Source: an uncultured Bacilli bacterium (GTDB taxonomy: Bacteria > Bacillota_I > Bacilli_A > RF39 > UBA660). From it: a stretch of 64,000 nt of DNA. Both the position numbers and the translations under genes were made by a program. Numbering within the stretch: position 1 is the first letter of the stretch; each line of letters opens with the position of its first letter. Shown piece after piece: positions 42,915 to 51,983 of this stretch. The notes under the pieces were generated by a model. That model was not told the DNA's origin. It ran no database searches and saw only the letters and a program-made list of their open reading frames with translations. The stretch is taken from assembly GCA_910584305.1 (NCBI GenBank), contig CAJTZW010000001.1, forward strand, positions 1 to 64,000, written 5' to 3'.

Positions 42915-44750
42915 TTATTGCTTTTTATTTATTTTAAAGTTTACCTGATAACTATCTGCTAAATCTAATTCATCTAAGTCAACCTCAAACCCATAATTTT
43001 CAATCGTTTTTGCACATTCTCTAATTGTATTAATCACTGTTCTCATATCTGCTACTGTATAAGTGTTCTTTGGTGTTTGTATAATTGAATCTGAATTTAT
43101 ATCTGCTCCAATTCTATACTTATCTAATTCATTATTTTGCATAAATTCATTATTATCATTTAATGAATATGGATTGAATGGAGGGAATTCTGGTTCTACT
43201 GGCTTCTCCTCTATTAAAGAATTTATTGTACTTGGTATAGTTTGAGATTCTACAGTAAATGTAGGTAGTGGAGAAGATGACATAGCATTTGATTCTATAT
43301 TATTATTTTCAACTGATATAGATTGAGAAGATTGTATCGGTTGAATATCTTGGACTAATGATTCTTCGACCACTGGAGTTACAGGCGTTGATGATGGCAT
43401 AGATAGAGATTGAATTTCCTCATTTTGCACAACTGACTGTGAGAAATCTTCTACTACTGGATTAAAAGCAGATACGTTACTAAATGTCTCATTTTCTGGT
43501 ATTGTTTGTGGTTTTTCTTGTACAATTGGTTGGGGATTATTTAGAGGATTAAAATTGAACATAAATGTATCATTTACCTTTGGCTCTTCAAAATCCATAT
43601 TTACTTTTTTCTCTTCTAAATCTTCTGGAACTGATGAATTCATATCTGCAAAGTTAAACATATTGAAAAATTTTCCAGAACCAGAGGATGTAGGGTTCTC
43701 TCCTGTATCATTAGGAGTCACCTCTGGGACTTCGGGCGCCATTGGGCTTTCTAATTTTGTTTTTTCTGGTTCTACTGGAATAGGTTCACTTTTTAGTAAC
43801 ATATTCAAATCGGTTGGAGGTGGTTGTGGGGTAAACATTTCTTGTGTGTTATTCTCCATTTTTGTAGTAGCAGTAAATCCTGAATCCATAGTATTTGGTT
43901 GAGAAATATCTATTGGAGATATAGGTTTTACATCCATTATTTGTGGAGTCTGATTCACTCCATTAGTTTGTGGTTCCATGTTCCAAGTATTGCTAGTTGG
44001 TTGGATTTCCTCTATTGGTTCTATAATTTGTTGTGTTGGAATATTTAATTCTTCATTCATTTTTTGTTCCTCTTTCCTTTCAAAATCTAAATCTAAAACT
44101 TCCACAGGGGAATCTATCACTTGTTCTTTTAAAGTTGTAGAAGTTCCACTTTCTAACATTTTTTTAATTTCTTCATCTGTTTTTCGCACAGTTAAGCGTT
44201 CCTTAATAATGCGATCCAACATGATTTCTTGTTGGGATTCATTAAGTTTCAATAATGACCTAGCATGTCTTTCTGATATTCTTTGTTCTAATAATGCTTC
44301 TTGAACTTCTTCTGATAAATTAAGAAGTCTGATTTTATTGGCTATGGTCGATTGTGTTTTTCCTAATTTTTCTGCTAATTCTGATTGATTTAAATATCCC
44401 ATATCTAATATTTTTTTATATGAAATAGCCTCTTCTATAGGTGTTAAATCCTGTCTTTGCACATTTTCTATAAGTGCTATTTCTGAACTGTTTTTATCAT
44501 CTAATGTAGTTATAATAGCGGGAATTGTTGTTTTACCTGCCAACACGCTTGCCTTATATCTGCGCTCGCCTGCTATAATTTCGTATTTGTCACTAATTTT
44601 TCGTACCACTATCGGCTGAATGACCCCATGCTCTTTAATTGATTCTGCTAATTCCAAAATAGCAATCTCATTAAATTTAATACGGGGTTGAAATCGATTG
44701 GGTAAAATATCATCTAAATTTAATATTTTTACTTCCTTCTCCATCTCCAT
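42915..44750 (-). CDS. noc: Noc/ParB-family DNA-binding protein with a very long low-complexity insert
   Basis: A 611-residue ParB/Noc protein, about twice the usual length. Residues 1-205 hold the CTP-binding domain (GERRYKAS at 61-68; ENVQRQDLTP at 95-104) and the helix-turn-helix. Specificity positions read Gln133, Lys139, Asn144 and Arg161, of which three of four match Noc rather than ParB. Residues 206-560 are Pro/Ser/Asn/Gln/Glu-rich and look disordered, with a KFFNMFNFADM patch at 360-370. Residues 560-611 form a conserved-looking C-terminal domain (VINTIRECAKTIENYG). It begins inside the ParB domain, without the N-terminal amphipathic helix of Bacillus Noc. It follows rsmG, the normal noc position. 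Naming as Noc is inference. Confidence 0.85.
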   Translation of the reverse strand: MEMEKEVKILNLDDILPNRFQPRIKFNEIAILELAESIKEHGVIQPIVVRKISDKYEIIAGERRYKASVLAGKTTIPAIITTLDDKNSSEIALIENVQRQDLTPIEEAISYKKILDMGYLNQSELAEKLGKTQSTIANKIRLLNLSEEVQEALLEQRISERHARSLLKLNESQQEIMLDRIIKERLTVRKTDEEIKKMLESGTSTTLKEQVIDSPVEVLDLDFERKEEQKMNEELNIPTQQIIEPIEEIQPTSNTWNMEPQTNGVNQTPQIMDVKPISPIDISQPNTMDSGFTATTKMENNTQEMFTPQPPPTDLNMLLKSEPIPVEPEKTKLESPMAPEVPEVTPNDTGENPTSSGSGKFFNMFNFADMNSSVPEDLEEKKVNMDFEEPKVNDTFMFNFNPLNNPQPIVQEKPQTIPENETFSNVSAFNPVVEDFSQSVVQNEEIQSLSMPSSTPVTPVVEESLVQDIQPIQSSQSISVENNNIESNAMSSSPLPTFTVESQTIPSTINSLIEEKPVEPEFPPFNPYSLNDNNEFMQNNELDKYRIGADINSDSIIQTPKNTYTVADMRTVINTIRECAKTIENYGFEVDLDELDLADSYQVNFKINKKQ

Positions 44751-44781
44751 AATATAACCTCTCTATTCTTTTACTATATGT

Positions 44782-44810
44782 ATGATACTATAATTTGGGA
44801 AATATTTCAA
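44782..44810 (-). promoter_or_regulatory. Promoter of noc
   Basis: On the minus strand TTGAAA, 17 bp and TATCAT lie about 32 bp upstream of the start. A GGGAAATATTTC element overlaps the -35 and spacer. Confidence 0.55.
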
Positions 44811-44830
44811 TCATTTATGGGAAATATTTA
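44794..44830. repeat. TTGGGAAATATT-type direct repeats at the noc promoter
   Basis: TTTGGGAAATATTTC (44794-44808) and TTATGGGAAATATTTA (44815-44830) are in the same orientation, with GGGAAATATTT cores 22 bp apart, about two turns of the helix. The first overlaps the noc promoter, so binding could repress it. The same motif recurs upstream of rpmH. Confidence 0.55.
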
Positions 44831-44834
44831 AAGA

Positions 44835-44863
44835 AAAAAGAAATCTATAGAGGATTTCTTTTT
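44835..44863 (-). terminator. Terminator of rsmG
   Basis: AAAAAGAAATC / GATTTCTTTTT around a 7-base loop, with T following on the minus strand. It overlaps the rsmG stop. Confidence 0.75.
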
Positions 44864-45549
44864 ATTTCATTATATTTCCTAGGAAATTTTTTAGGCGTAA
44901 AATTTATTTTTTTGAATACTAGTATTGTTCTTTGACTATTCTCGATAGGCAAAGTAAATTCGATTTTATTTTCCAACCTCAATTGTAATAACTTCATTGC
45001 AGTAGTACTGTTTATTAACTCATCCTGTATATTGGCTTTTAAAGGAATAAAGTATCCTCCATTTTTTACAAGGGGAATACAATATTCTAACAGGATATTT
45101 AGTGGTGCCACTGCCCTTGCCGTTGCTATATCAAACTCTTCCCTATGTTCTTTTGCATAAACTTCTGCTCTTGCATGAATCAATTCAATATTCTTAAGTT
45201 GTAGATTTTCTATAACACTTTCTAAAAATGTTAAGCGCTTCTGTAGGGAATCTACTAGGGTAATTTTTAAATTCGGAAATACTATTTTTAATACCATTCC
45301 TGGAAATCCAGCACCTGTTCCAACATCACACAAGGACATCTCTTTGGATAAATCTATTGCCTTACATATTGTTAGACTATCATAAAAATGTTTCAAATAC
45401 ACTTGCTTTTCCTCAGTGATTCCAGTTAAATTCATTCGGGTGTTCCAATCTACCAATAGATTGTAATATATATTCAGTTGGTTTTGTTGGATGTCACTAA
45501 GTATAATATTCATCTCTTTTAAATTGTCAATAAATTCATTTTGATTCAT
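44845..45549 (-). CDS. rsmG: 16S rRNA (guanine527-N7)-methyltransferase
   Basis: A 234-residue SAM-dependent methyltransferase that modifies G527 of 16S rRNA. The SAM site is LCDVGTGAGFPGMVLK, then ITLVDSLQKRLTFLE; EFDIATARAVAPL and GGYFIPLKA follow. It overlaps mnmG by 14 bases and lies upstream of noc, the conserved gidA-gidB-noc order. Confidence 0.96.
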   Translation of the reverse strand: MNQNEFIDNLKEMNIILSDIQQNQLNIYYNLLVDWNTRMNLTGITEEKQVYLKHFYDSLTICKAIDLSKEMSLCDVGTGAGFPGMVLKIVFPNLKITLVDSLQKRLTFLESVIENLQLKNIELIHARAEVYAKEHREEFDIATARAVAPLNILLEYCIPLVKNGGYFIPLKANIQDELINSTTAMKLLQLRLENKIEFTLPIENSQRTILVFKKINFTPKKFPRKYNEIKRNPL

Positions 45550-47434
45550 TATAATACTCCTTTTTTAGGTATACACTTAATATAGATATATCGGCTGGAT
45601 TCACGCCACTAATTCGAAGTGCCTGTCCAATAGATGTTGGTCTAACTTCTTGTAATTTTTGCTTTGCTTCACTTGCTATATTTTTTATTTTTGAGTAATC
45701 AATATCATCTGGTATCTTTTTGTCTTCTAATTTTAACATTTTTTCTGCTTCTTTAATGGCTTTTTTAATATATCCATCATATTTTATATTAATCTCTACT
45801 TGATTTATAATTTCTTGATTATAATTGCAATTATATAAATTATATTGTTTCAATATATTGATTGTTATTTCTGGCCTTTTTAATAAATCATAAAGTGTTA
45901 TTCCGTCTTTAATAAGTGGAGTATCTATTTTGCTTAGAATATCAATAGTTTTCTTTGTCGGCGTTATTTTCTGATTTTTCAAGTCATTTGTTAATTCTAC
46001 AATTTGTTTTTTTTTTCTTAAAAATTTATTATATCTTTTTTCATCAATTAGTCCTACTATATGACCATATTCTCTTAATCTTAAATCTGCATTGTCATGG
46101 CGAAGAAGCAATCGGTATTCTGCTCTTGATGTCAGTAAGCGATATGGATCTCTAACTCCTTTGGTTACTAAATCATCAATTAAAACTCCAATATAAGCCT
46201 CATTTCTTTTTAATATTAAGGGTTCTTTTCCTTGCAATTTTAGACTTGCATTAATTCCAGCGATAAGCCCTTGACATGCTGCTTCTTCATATCCGCTTGT
46301 TCCATTAATTTGACCTGCTGTATATAAATTTTCAATTAACTTTGTTTCCAGTGTTCTTTTTAATTGGGTTGGATAGATTGCATCATATTCTATTGCATAT
46401 GCATATTTTAATATTTTGGCATGTTCTAACCCTGCTAGACTATGTACCATTTTTTCTTGAATATCGTGTGGCATAGAGGTAGAAAAACCTTGCAAATAAA
46501 TTGTATTACCATATTTTTCATCTGATTCTACCGCACTTTCTGGCTCTAAAAATAGTTGATGTCTTTCTTTATCTGCAAATCTTACAATTTTATCTTCAAT
46601 TGAGGGACAATATCTAGGCCCAATTCCTGTAATATCATCAAGTCCACCATACATACTAGCCTTATTTAAATTTTCACGGATAATTTTGTGGGTTTCTTCA
46701 TTTGTATATACTAAATGACAAGGAATTTGCTCATCTATATTATACTGAGGAGGAATATCAAAACTGAATGTATGGTATTCTTTATCTCCTTCTTCTATTT
46801 TTGTTTTCTCATAATCAATTGTATTCTTATCAATTCTTTGTGGAGTTCCTGTTTTTAATCTAATAATTTTAAATCCTAACTTTGCAAGATTATCGCTTAA
46901 ATAGTTACAAGGTTTTTCTCCATGGGGACCTTCTCTTCTTCTTGTATCTCCTACAAGAATATCTGCTTTCATATATGTTCCTGTTGTTAATATGACTGAT
47001 TCTGCATATATTTTTTCTCCATTTTCTAAAATTATCCCCATTATTTTACAATTTTCCACAATTAAATCTTCTACAATGGATTGTTTGACCTCTAGATTGG
47101 CTGTTGTCGAAATAGTTTTCCACATATTTTGTGGATATATAACTTTATCTCCCTGGGCTCGCAATGCTTGAACGGCTGGTCCTTTTTTATTATTAAGCAT
47201 TTTTATTTGTAGGAGGGATTTATCTGCATTAACCCCCATTTCACCACCTAAAGCATCGATCTCTCTTACTACAATTCCTTTAGCACTTCCACCGATAGAG
47301 GGATTACAAGGCATATCTGCAATATTTTTAATATTTCCTGTTATTAATAAAGTATGTTGTCCCATTCTAGCAGATGCAAGAGAAGCCTCACATCCAGCAT
47401 GGCCTCCACCTACTACAATCACTTGATACTTCAC
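45536..47434 (-). CDS. mnmG: tRNA uridine-5-carboxymethylaminomethyl modification enzyme MnmG
   Basis: A 632-residue FAD-dependent subunit that, with MnmE, installs cmnm5U at wobble U34 of some tRNAs. The N-terminal VIVVGGGHAGCEASLASARMG (core GGGHAGCEASLA) binds FAD; NPSIGGSAKG and the GFSTSMPHDIQEKM-type region (FSTSMPHDIQ) are conserved. The C-terminal helical part ends ALRISGVNPADISIL. mnmE lies 76 bp upstream with a weak terminator between. Confidence 0.97.
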   Translation of the reverse strand: MKYQVIVVGGGHAGCEASLASARMGQHTLLITGNIKNIADMPCNPSIGGSAKGIVVREIDALGGEMGVNADKSLLQIKMLNNKKGPAVQALRAQGDKVIYPQNMWKTISTTANLEVKQSIVEDLIVENCKIMGIILENGEKIYAESVILTTGTYMKADILVGDTRRREGPHGEKPCNYLSDNLAKLGFKIIRLKTGTPQRIDKNTIDYEKTKIEEGDKEYHTFSFDIPPQYNIDEQIPCHLVYTNEETHKIIRENLNKASMYGGLDDITGIGPRYCPSIEDKIVRFADKERHQLFLEPESAVESDEKYGNTIYLQGFSTSMPHDIQEKMVHSLAGLEHAKILKYAYAIEYDAIYPTQLKRTLETKLIENLYTAGQINGTSGYEEAACQGLIAGINASLKLQGKEPLILKRNEAYIGVLIDDLVTKGVRDPYRLLTSRAEYRLLLRHDNADLRLREYGHIVGLIDEKRYNKFLRKKKQIVELTNDLKNQKITPTKKTIDILSKIDTPLIKDGITLYDLLKRPEITINILKQYNLYNCNYNQEIINQVEINIKYDGYIKKAIKEAEKMLKLEDKKIPDDIDYSKIKNIASEAKQKLQEVRPTSIGQALRISGVNPADISILSVYLKKEYYNESK

Positions 47435-47492
47435 TTAAATCACTTCCTTTTTACTTATGCTATTATACTATCTATTTTTTTATAAAACAATT

Positions 47493-47512
47493 AAAAAGAA
47501 CGGATAACCGTT
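47493..47512 (-). terminator. Weak terminator or attenuator after mnmE
   Basis: On the minus strand AACGG-TTAT-CCGTT is followed by CTTTTT at the mnmE stop. The 5-bp stem suggests partial read-through into mnmG. Confidence 0.45.
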
Positions 47513-48872
47513 ACTTTCCTAAACAAAACTGACTAAATAGTTGATCAATAAGTTCATCTTCGTATGTTTCACCTGTAATTTGTCCAAGGAGATTCCAAAT
47601 ATTTTTTATATCAATTTCTATCATATCAATTGGCATATTTAATTGAATACCTCGTTCTATTTCTTTAATACCATCTACTACATTTTCTAGAATACCAATA
47701 CTTCTTGCATTTGATAAATATGTCATATCTTGTGTTTCTATATTTTCTAAATTGAATATTTCTTTTATTTTATCTTTTAATTCTTTAATCCCTATATCTT
47801 TTAAGGCACTAATATGTATCACACGTGATTTTTCAAATATGGATGTATCTAATTTTGCATTTAAATCAGTTTTATTAATTACAATTATATATTCCTTTTT
47901 ATTATAAAGAATTTGATTTAATATTTCTATTTCTTCCAGGGATAATTGTTCATTGTTATTTACAATAAAAAGAATTAAATCGGCAGATTCTATCATTTCT
48001 AAACTTTTTTGAACACCAAGATTTTCTACTATATTATTCGTTTTTCTAATTCCTGCTGTATCTATGATATTCAAAGGGATACCATCTAAGTTTATTGTAC
48101 CTTCCACAATATCTCGAGTTGTTCCTTCTATATCGGTAACAATGGCTTTATTTTCTTCTAATAAACTATTAAGTAAACTACTTTTTCCTACATTTGGTTT
48201 ACCAATCAGCGCAGTCTTGATTCCGTTGCGAACTATTTTACCATTCGTACTTTCTTTTAAAATAGAAATCGCTTTTTCCTTTATATTTCCTATTTTATTT
48301 TGAATCATTGTAACTGTCATTTCCTCTATATCTTCATATTCAGGATAATCAATATTTACCTCTATATTTGCCAAGATTTCAATTAATGACTGTCTTAAAT
48401 TTGTTATTTTTTTAGAAACTTTTCCACTTAATTGATTCATAGCTAAAGATAGAGATTTTTGTGTTTTTGCATTTATAATATCCATAACAGATTCTGCTTC
48501 TAATAAATCAATTCTTCCATTTAAAAATGCTCTTTTTGTATATTCACCTGGCTGTGCAAGACGACATCCCTTTTTTATTAATAAAGTTAAAATCATATTG
48601 GTTGTTTGAATTCCTCCATGACAATTTATTTCCACTGTATCCTCGGTTGTAAATGATTTTGGGGATTTCATTATAGATACCATTACTTCATCTACTACAT
48701 TATCTTCATCTATTATATGTCCATAATGAATAGTATGACTGCTTGCTTTTTCTAAATCATATCCTTTAAATATTCTATTCACAATTGGAATTGAGTCTTT
48801 TCCACTAACACGAATGATTGAAATTGCACCTACCCCTAAGGCTGTTCCAACAGCCACAATTGTATCTTCCAT
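47511..48872 (-). CDS. mnmE: tRNA modification GTPase MnmE
   Basis: A 453-residue GTPase partner of MnmG. It has the N-terminal tetrahydrofolate-binding domain (TIVAVGTALGVGAISIIRVSG, with EINCHGG and TKRAFLNGRIDLLEAESV). The G domain is inserted: GKPNVGKSSLLNSLL, EGTTRDIVEGT, DTAGIRKT and NKTD. It ends with the conserved FSQFCLGK, whose Cys is characteristic. An HD protein gene precedes it. Confidence 0.97.
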   Translation of the reverse strand: MEDTIVAVGTALGVGAISIIRVSGKDSIPIVNRIFKGYDLEKASSHTIHYGHIIDEDNVVDEVMVSIMKSPKSFTTEDTVEINCHGGIQTTNMILTLLIKKGCRLAQPGEYTKRAFLNGRIDLLEAESVMDIINAKTQKSLSLAMNQLSGKVSKKITNLRQSLIEILANIEVNIDYPEYEDIEEMTVTMIQNKIGNIKEKAISILKESTNGKIVRNGIKTALIGKPNVGKSSLLNSLLEENKAIVTDIEGTTRDIVEGTINLDGIPLNIIDTAGIRKTNNIVENLGVQKSLEMIESADLILFIVNNNEQLSLEEIEILNQILYNKKEYIIVINKTDLNAKLDTSIFEKSRVIHISALKDIGIKELKDKIKEIFNLENIETQDMTYLSNARSIGILENVVDGIKEIERGIQLNMPIDMIEIDIKNIWNLLGQITGETYEDELIDQLFSQFCLGK

Positions 48873-48879
48873 ATGTTAC

Positions 48880-49368
48880 CTACTTTCTAAATTCAAATAA
48901 ATATTTAAAAAATGATGGATGAAAAAGTACCTCACAAGAAACGCATTTATCTGCCAGTGTTACAATCCATCCTTCTATATATTTAGGCGGAATTTTATTT
49001 AATGGAAACATATGCCTTAAAATAATATTTTCTATTTTATAATTCATATATTCTGGAAAATAAATTCTAGCATTATCTCTTGCTTCCCTTGCATGAACAA
49101 ATCCATGTTTTTCTAATAGCTTTTTTGATTTGGAATGTCCTTGCCATGGTTTATAATAGAAATCATGTAATAATCCACCAATTGCTGCTGCATTATAATC
49201 CCTTTTAGTTAATTTTGCAATTTTATAGGATAATTTAGATACAGCTAATGAATGATCGTATACTGTAATAGAACCATGATGTTCATACTCATTTCTTTTT
49301 TTAAATTCCGGATTTTCCAAAATTTTAGAAACTATTTTATAATATTCTATTTTATCTAAATTACTCAT
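48880..49368 (-). CDS. HD-domain phosphohydrolase
   Basis: A 162-residue HD-superfamily metal-dependent phosphohydrolase. Visible ligands are His in YDHSLAVS, the pair in GGLLHDFYY (His-Asp), HGFVHAREA and an Asp in TLADKC. The substrate, a nucleotide or signalling molecule, is unknown. It lies between jag and mnmE, where most relatives have no gene, and is separated from jag by a terminator. Confidence 0.85.
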   Translation of the reverse strand: MSNLDKIEYYKIVSKILENPEFKKRNEYEHHGSITVYDHSLAVSKLSYKIAKLTKRDYNAAAIGGLLHDFYYKPWQGHSKSKKLLEKHGFVHAREARDNARIYFPEYMNYKIENIILRHMFPLNKIPPKYIEGWIVTLADKCVSCEVLFHPSFFKYLFEFRK

Positions 49369-49414
49369 ATATACACCCCTTTCATTTTAGCCTAATTTCT
49401 ATTTTTTAGTCAAT

Positions 49415-49443
49415 AAAATAAAAGGAAATATTTATATTTCCTT
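49415..49443 (-). terminator. Terminator of jag
   Basis: On the minus strand AAGGAAATA / TATTTCCTT with a 4-base loop and a T-rich tail. It overlaps the end of jag and closes the rpmH-rnpA-yidC-jag unit. Confidence 0.7.
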
Positions 49444-50058
49444 ACTCTCATCATATTGAATTATAATTCTTCTTTCAGAGCCTTCTCCAACACTTTTCGT
49501 TTTTACGAAATTATAACCATTTACTAAATTATGAACGTATCTTCTTTCATAGGCATTCATTGGATCTAAATAAATATCCATTTTTGTTGATACGACTTCA
49601 TTTATAATATTTTCTATTTCTTTGTCTATTTTTTTTAATTTATCAAAACGATAATTTGATATATCTAAATTTATTTTAGCCTTTAAACCTATCTGATTGT
49701 AAAATATTTGACGTAAAATTGTTTGTAAAGCATTCAAAGTTTTTCCTTCTTTTCCTATAAGAATAGAATTATTGCTTGATACAATATTAATATTAAAATA
49801 CTCTTTGTCTATCTCTACATCTGTAGTGATATCTACTTTTGTCAATACACTGATATTCGAAAAGAAATCTTTTATATAATTTACAATATCCCTCTTTGGC
49901 AAAATATAAATAATATATTTTTCATTTTTAAATAATTTTTTTTCTTCTATATGCTCTACTTTATATATAAAATCATCTCTTTTTAAGTTACTATTTTCCA
50001 TATAATTTTCTAGAGCTTGTTGTTCCGATTTTCCTTCTATTTTAATTAGATTTAACAT
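49432..50058 (-). CDS. jag: Jag/KhpB RNA-binding protein
   Basis: A 208-residue protein with a short N-terminal Jag-N domain (LIKIEGKSEQQALENYM), a type II KH domain (ILIGKEGKTLNALQTILR, with the GxxG as GKEG) and an R3H domain (NAYERRYVHNLV). It binds RNA with KhpA and influences cell elongation and division. It overlaps the end of yidC by 17 bases. Confidence 0.95.
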   Translation of the reverse strand: MLNLIKIEGKSEQQALENYMENSNLKRDDFIYKVEHIEEKKLFKNEKYIIYILPKRDIVNYIKDFFSNISVLTKVDITTDVEIDKEYFNINIVSSNNSILIGKEGKTLNALQTILRQIFYNQIGLKAKINLDISNYRFDKLKKIDKEIENIINEVVSTKMDIYLDPMNAYERRYVHNLVNGYNFVKTKSVGEGSERRIIIQYDESKEI

Positions 50059-51007
50059 TCTTTTTCATCCTTTTTACTAATAAATTTTGAATTATTGTAA
50101 ATACATTTGATGTTATCCAGTAAATAGCAATTCCTGATGAGATGGAAAACGATGTAAATGTCATAATCACTACCATTACTTTACTCATACTCTTCATTTG
50201 TTTTTCTTGCTCAGAACTCATAGCAGCACCACTATTTAACTTAAATGAATAATAAGTTGCTGTAGCGATTAACACTATAAATATTAGATAATAATAATGC
50301 CCTTTAGTAACTGCTATCAATGGACTTGTTCCAAGTTGAAATCCTAAAAATGTTTCTTCAAAGATTACTGGAATTCTACTAATTGCCTCATAAAAAGCAA
50401 AGAATAATGGAATTTGAATAAATGAGAATAAACATCCCGATAATGGATTAATATTATATTTTTTATATATCATCATCATTTCTTGTGATTTCATCATCAT
50501 GCTTTCTTGATCTTGACGATTTGCATATTTTTTCTCTAACTTGTCTAACTCTGGCTTTGCTAATTTTAAATTTTCTGATTGTAAGGCAGTTTTCTTTGTA
50601 AATGGCCATACAATACCTCTAATTAATAATGTGGTTAATATTAAAGCCAATCCATAACTTTTAATTAAAGAACCTATCTTTATAATTAATACTGCTAATG
50701 GTTTTACAAAAATTGTTGTCCATAATCCTTCATATTTTCCAGAAGTAATTTTTAAGTTTGAACAAGATTGTAATTCCTCTATATTTATTTTCTTTCCAGA
50801 TTTTGCAGTTTCATTATATTCTTCGTATATTTTTAAAGTTTCTTCATCCGTTGGTTTACATAATATATTTGATGGTAAATTTTGACCAGTCACACTATTC
50901 TGCACTGCTTTTCCATCTGAATTTTTTAAATATTTTGTACAACCTGTCATACTACATACCAAAATACATATAATGGAAACTTGTCCTATTTTTTTTATAT
51001 ATTTCAT
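50042..51007 (-). CDS. yidC: Membrane protein insertase YidC (SpoIIIJ family)
   Basis: A 321-residue insertase that integrates membrane proteins with or without SecYEG. It has a lipoprotein signal (CSMTGCTKY lipobox, Cys at 23) and the five-helix YidC core (LALILTTLLIRGIVWPFTKK with the conserved Arg in the hydrophilic groove, then NPLSGCLFSFIQIPLFFAFY). The start overlaps rnpA by ATGA. Bacilli often have two YidC paralogues; this one occupies the SpoIIIJ position. Confidence 0.96.
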   Translation of the reverse strand: MKYIKKIGQVSIICILVCSMTGCTKYLKNSDGKAVQNSVTGQNLPSNILCKPTDEETLKIYEEYNETAKSGKKINIEELQSCSNLKITSGKYEGLWTTIFVKPLAVLIIKIGSLIKSYGLALILTTLLIRGIVWPFTKKTALQSENLKLAKPELDKLEKKYANRQDQESMMMKSQEMMMIYKKYNINPLSGCLFSFIQIPLFFAFYEAISRIPVIFEETFLGFQLGTSPLIAVTKGHYYYLIFIVLIATATYYSFKLNSGAAMSSEQEKQMKSMSKVMVVIMTFTSFSISSGIAIYWITSNVFTIIQNLLVKRMKKNVKSN

Positions 51008-51351
51008 GAATTTTCTCCTTTTTTATATATATTTAGATTTTGTAAAGCTTCTATCAATACCTTTTCACGTTCTTGATAAGATTTTTCTAAAATACTTTTC
51101 CTTATCATTATAATACAATTAAAGTTTTTTTGATAGTCCTTTTTATCAATAATACTTTTTAATTGTCTTTTTATCTTATTTCTCGTTACTGCATTACAAA
51201 GTTTCTTACTAATTGAAAATCCGAAAGCATAATTTTTTATATCTTTATTTCTTTCTAAAAAAATTAGATATTCCTTATATTTATATGGTTTTATATTTTT
51301 TATAATTCTATTATAGTCTTCATTACTTTTAATAATATTTATTTTCTTCAT
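51004..51351 (-). CDS. rnpA: Ribonuclease P protein component
   Basis: A 115-residue basic protein that joins the RNase P RNA to mature tRNA 5' ends. The RNR-type motif is TRNKIKRQLKSII; FGFSISKKLCNAV precedes it. The ATG at 51351 is six bases after AAAGGAG, whereas the GTG at 51372 is upstream of that site. A hairpin terminator between rpmH and rnpA may attenuate transcription. Confidence 0.95.
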   Translation of the reverse strand: MKKINIIKSNEDYNRIIKNIKPYKYKEYLIFLERNKDIKNYAFGFSISKKLCNAVTRNKIKRQLKSIIDKKDYQKNFNCIIMIRKSILEKSYQEREKVLIEALQNLNIYKKGENS

Positions 51352-51375
51352 TATATACTCCTTTATTTTCACGAG

Positions 51376-51400
51376 AAAAAAAGCACCGATTTTCAGTGCT
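51376..51400 (-). terminator. Attenuator/terminator between rpmH and rnpA
   Basis: On the minus strand AGCACTG / CGGTGCT (one G-T pair) with a 5-base loop and seven T. It probably lowers rnpA-yidC expression relative to rpmH. Confidence 0.75.
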
Positions 51401-51405
51401 GCCGA

Positions 51406-51528
51406 TTAGTGTGATAAAACTTTACGCCCTTTTCTTCTTCTATTATTTATAATATTTGTTTTCATACGTGCAAAAAATCCATGCTTCTTTGCTTTTTTAC
51501 GATTATTTGGTTGATACGTTCTTTTCAT
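51406..51528 (-). CDS. rpmH: 50S ribosomal protein L34
   Basis: A 40-residue L34, the most basic ribosomal protein, reading MKRTYQPNNRKKAKKHGFFA and ending RRKGRKVLSH. Usual L34 is about 44 residues; the segment after RMKT is four residues shorter. It is led by a near-consensus promoter and AGGAGG, and heads the rnpA-yidC-jag cluster. Confidence 0.95.
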   Translation of the reverse strand: MKRTYQPNNRKKAKKHGFFARMKTNIINNRRRKGRKVLSH

Positions 51529-51564
51529 ACAACACCTCCTAAACTAACGCGCATTGCTTTTAAC

Positions 51565-51593
51565 ATTATATATTTTTTCATTTATAATGTCAA
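51565..51593 (-). promoter_or_regulatory. Promoter of rpmH
   Basis: On the minus strand the perfect -35 TTGACA, 17 bp and the perfect -10 TATAAT. Confidence 0.85.
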
Positions 51594-51983
51594 ACATTTT
51601 TTCATTTTTTTGTTGGGAAATATTGTTATCGTTATTATCCTGAATATGTAGTCTTGGGAAATATTTTAAATTTTACACATTTTATTTTTTATAAATATAA
51701 TTTTCTACATTAATATCCACATTAAATTTTATTATTTTATTTTAGAAAAATTCATTTTTTAACACATTTGTGGATAATAAATACACAAGTAATAAATATG
51801 TTTATATTTTTCTCCACATATTTGTGGATAATACTACTTTCTCTTATAATTCTTATAATTTTTCTGTTGAAAAAGATGTGATATATTTTTTTTACACAAT
51901 TTTTATTCACTTTCCCTTTTATTTCCCACTTTTTTATTGTAGAATATAGGTAGATTTTGTCTGGAATGGGGGTGTTATTCTAG
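51594..51983. other. oriC: Origin of replication, left part (DnaA boxes upstream of dnaA)
   Basis: This AT-rich spacer holds two exact DnaA boxes, TTATCCACA on the minus strand at 51769-51777 and 51823-51831. Near-matches lie at 51713-51721 (ATATCCACA), 51810-51818 (TTCTCCACA) and 51903-51911 (TTATTCACT). The box at 51810 and the one at 51823 face each other. Gene direction flips here (rpmH left, dnaA right), and AT-only stretches could be the unwinding element. Together with boxes after dnaA this makes a bipartite origin of the Bacillus type. Confidence 0.85.
51613..51665. repeat. TTGGGAAATATT direct repeats upstream of rpmH
   Basis: TTGGGAAATATT occurs at 51613-51624 and again at 51654-51665, same orientation, 41 bp apart (about four helical turns). 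The nearer copy lies 20 bp upstream of the rpmH -35. A reversed half (TATTTCCCA) is at about 51919-51927, upstream of dnaA. The same core occurs at the noc promoter. Confidence 0.5.
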
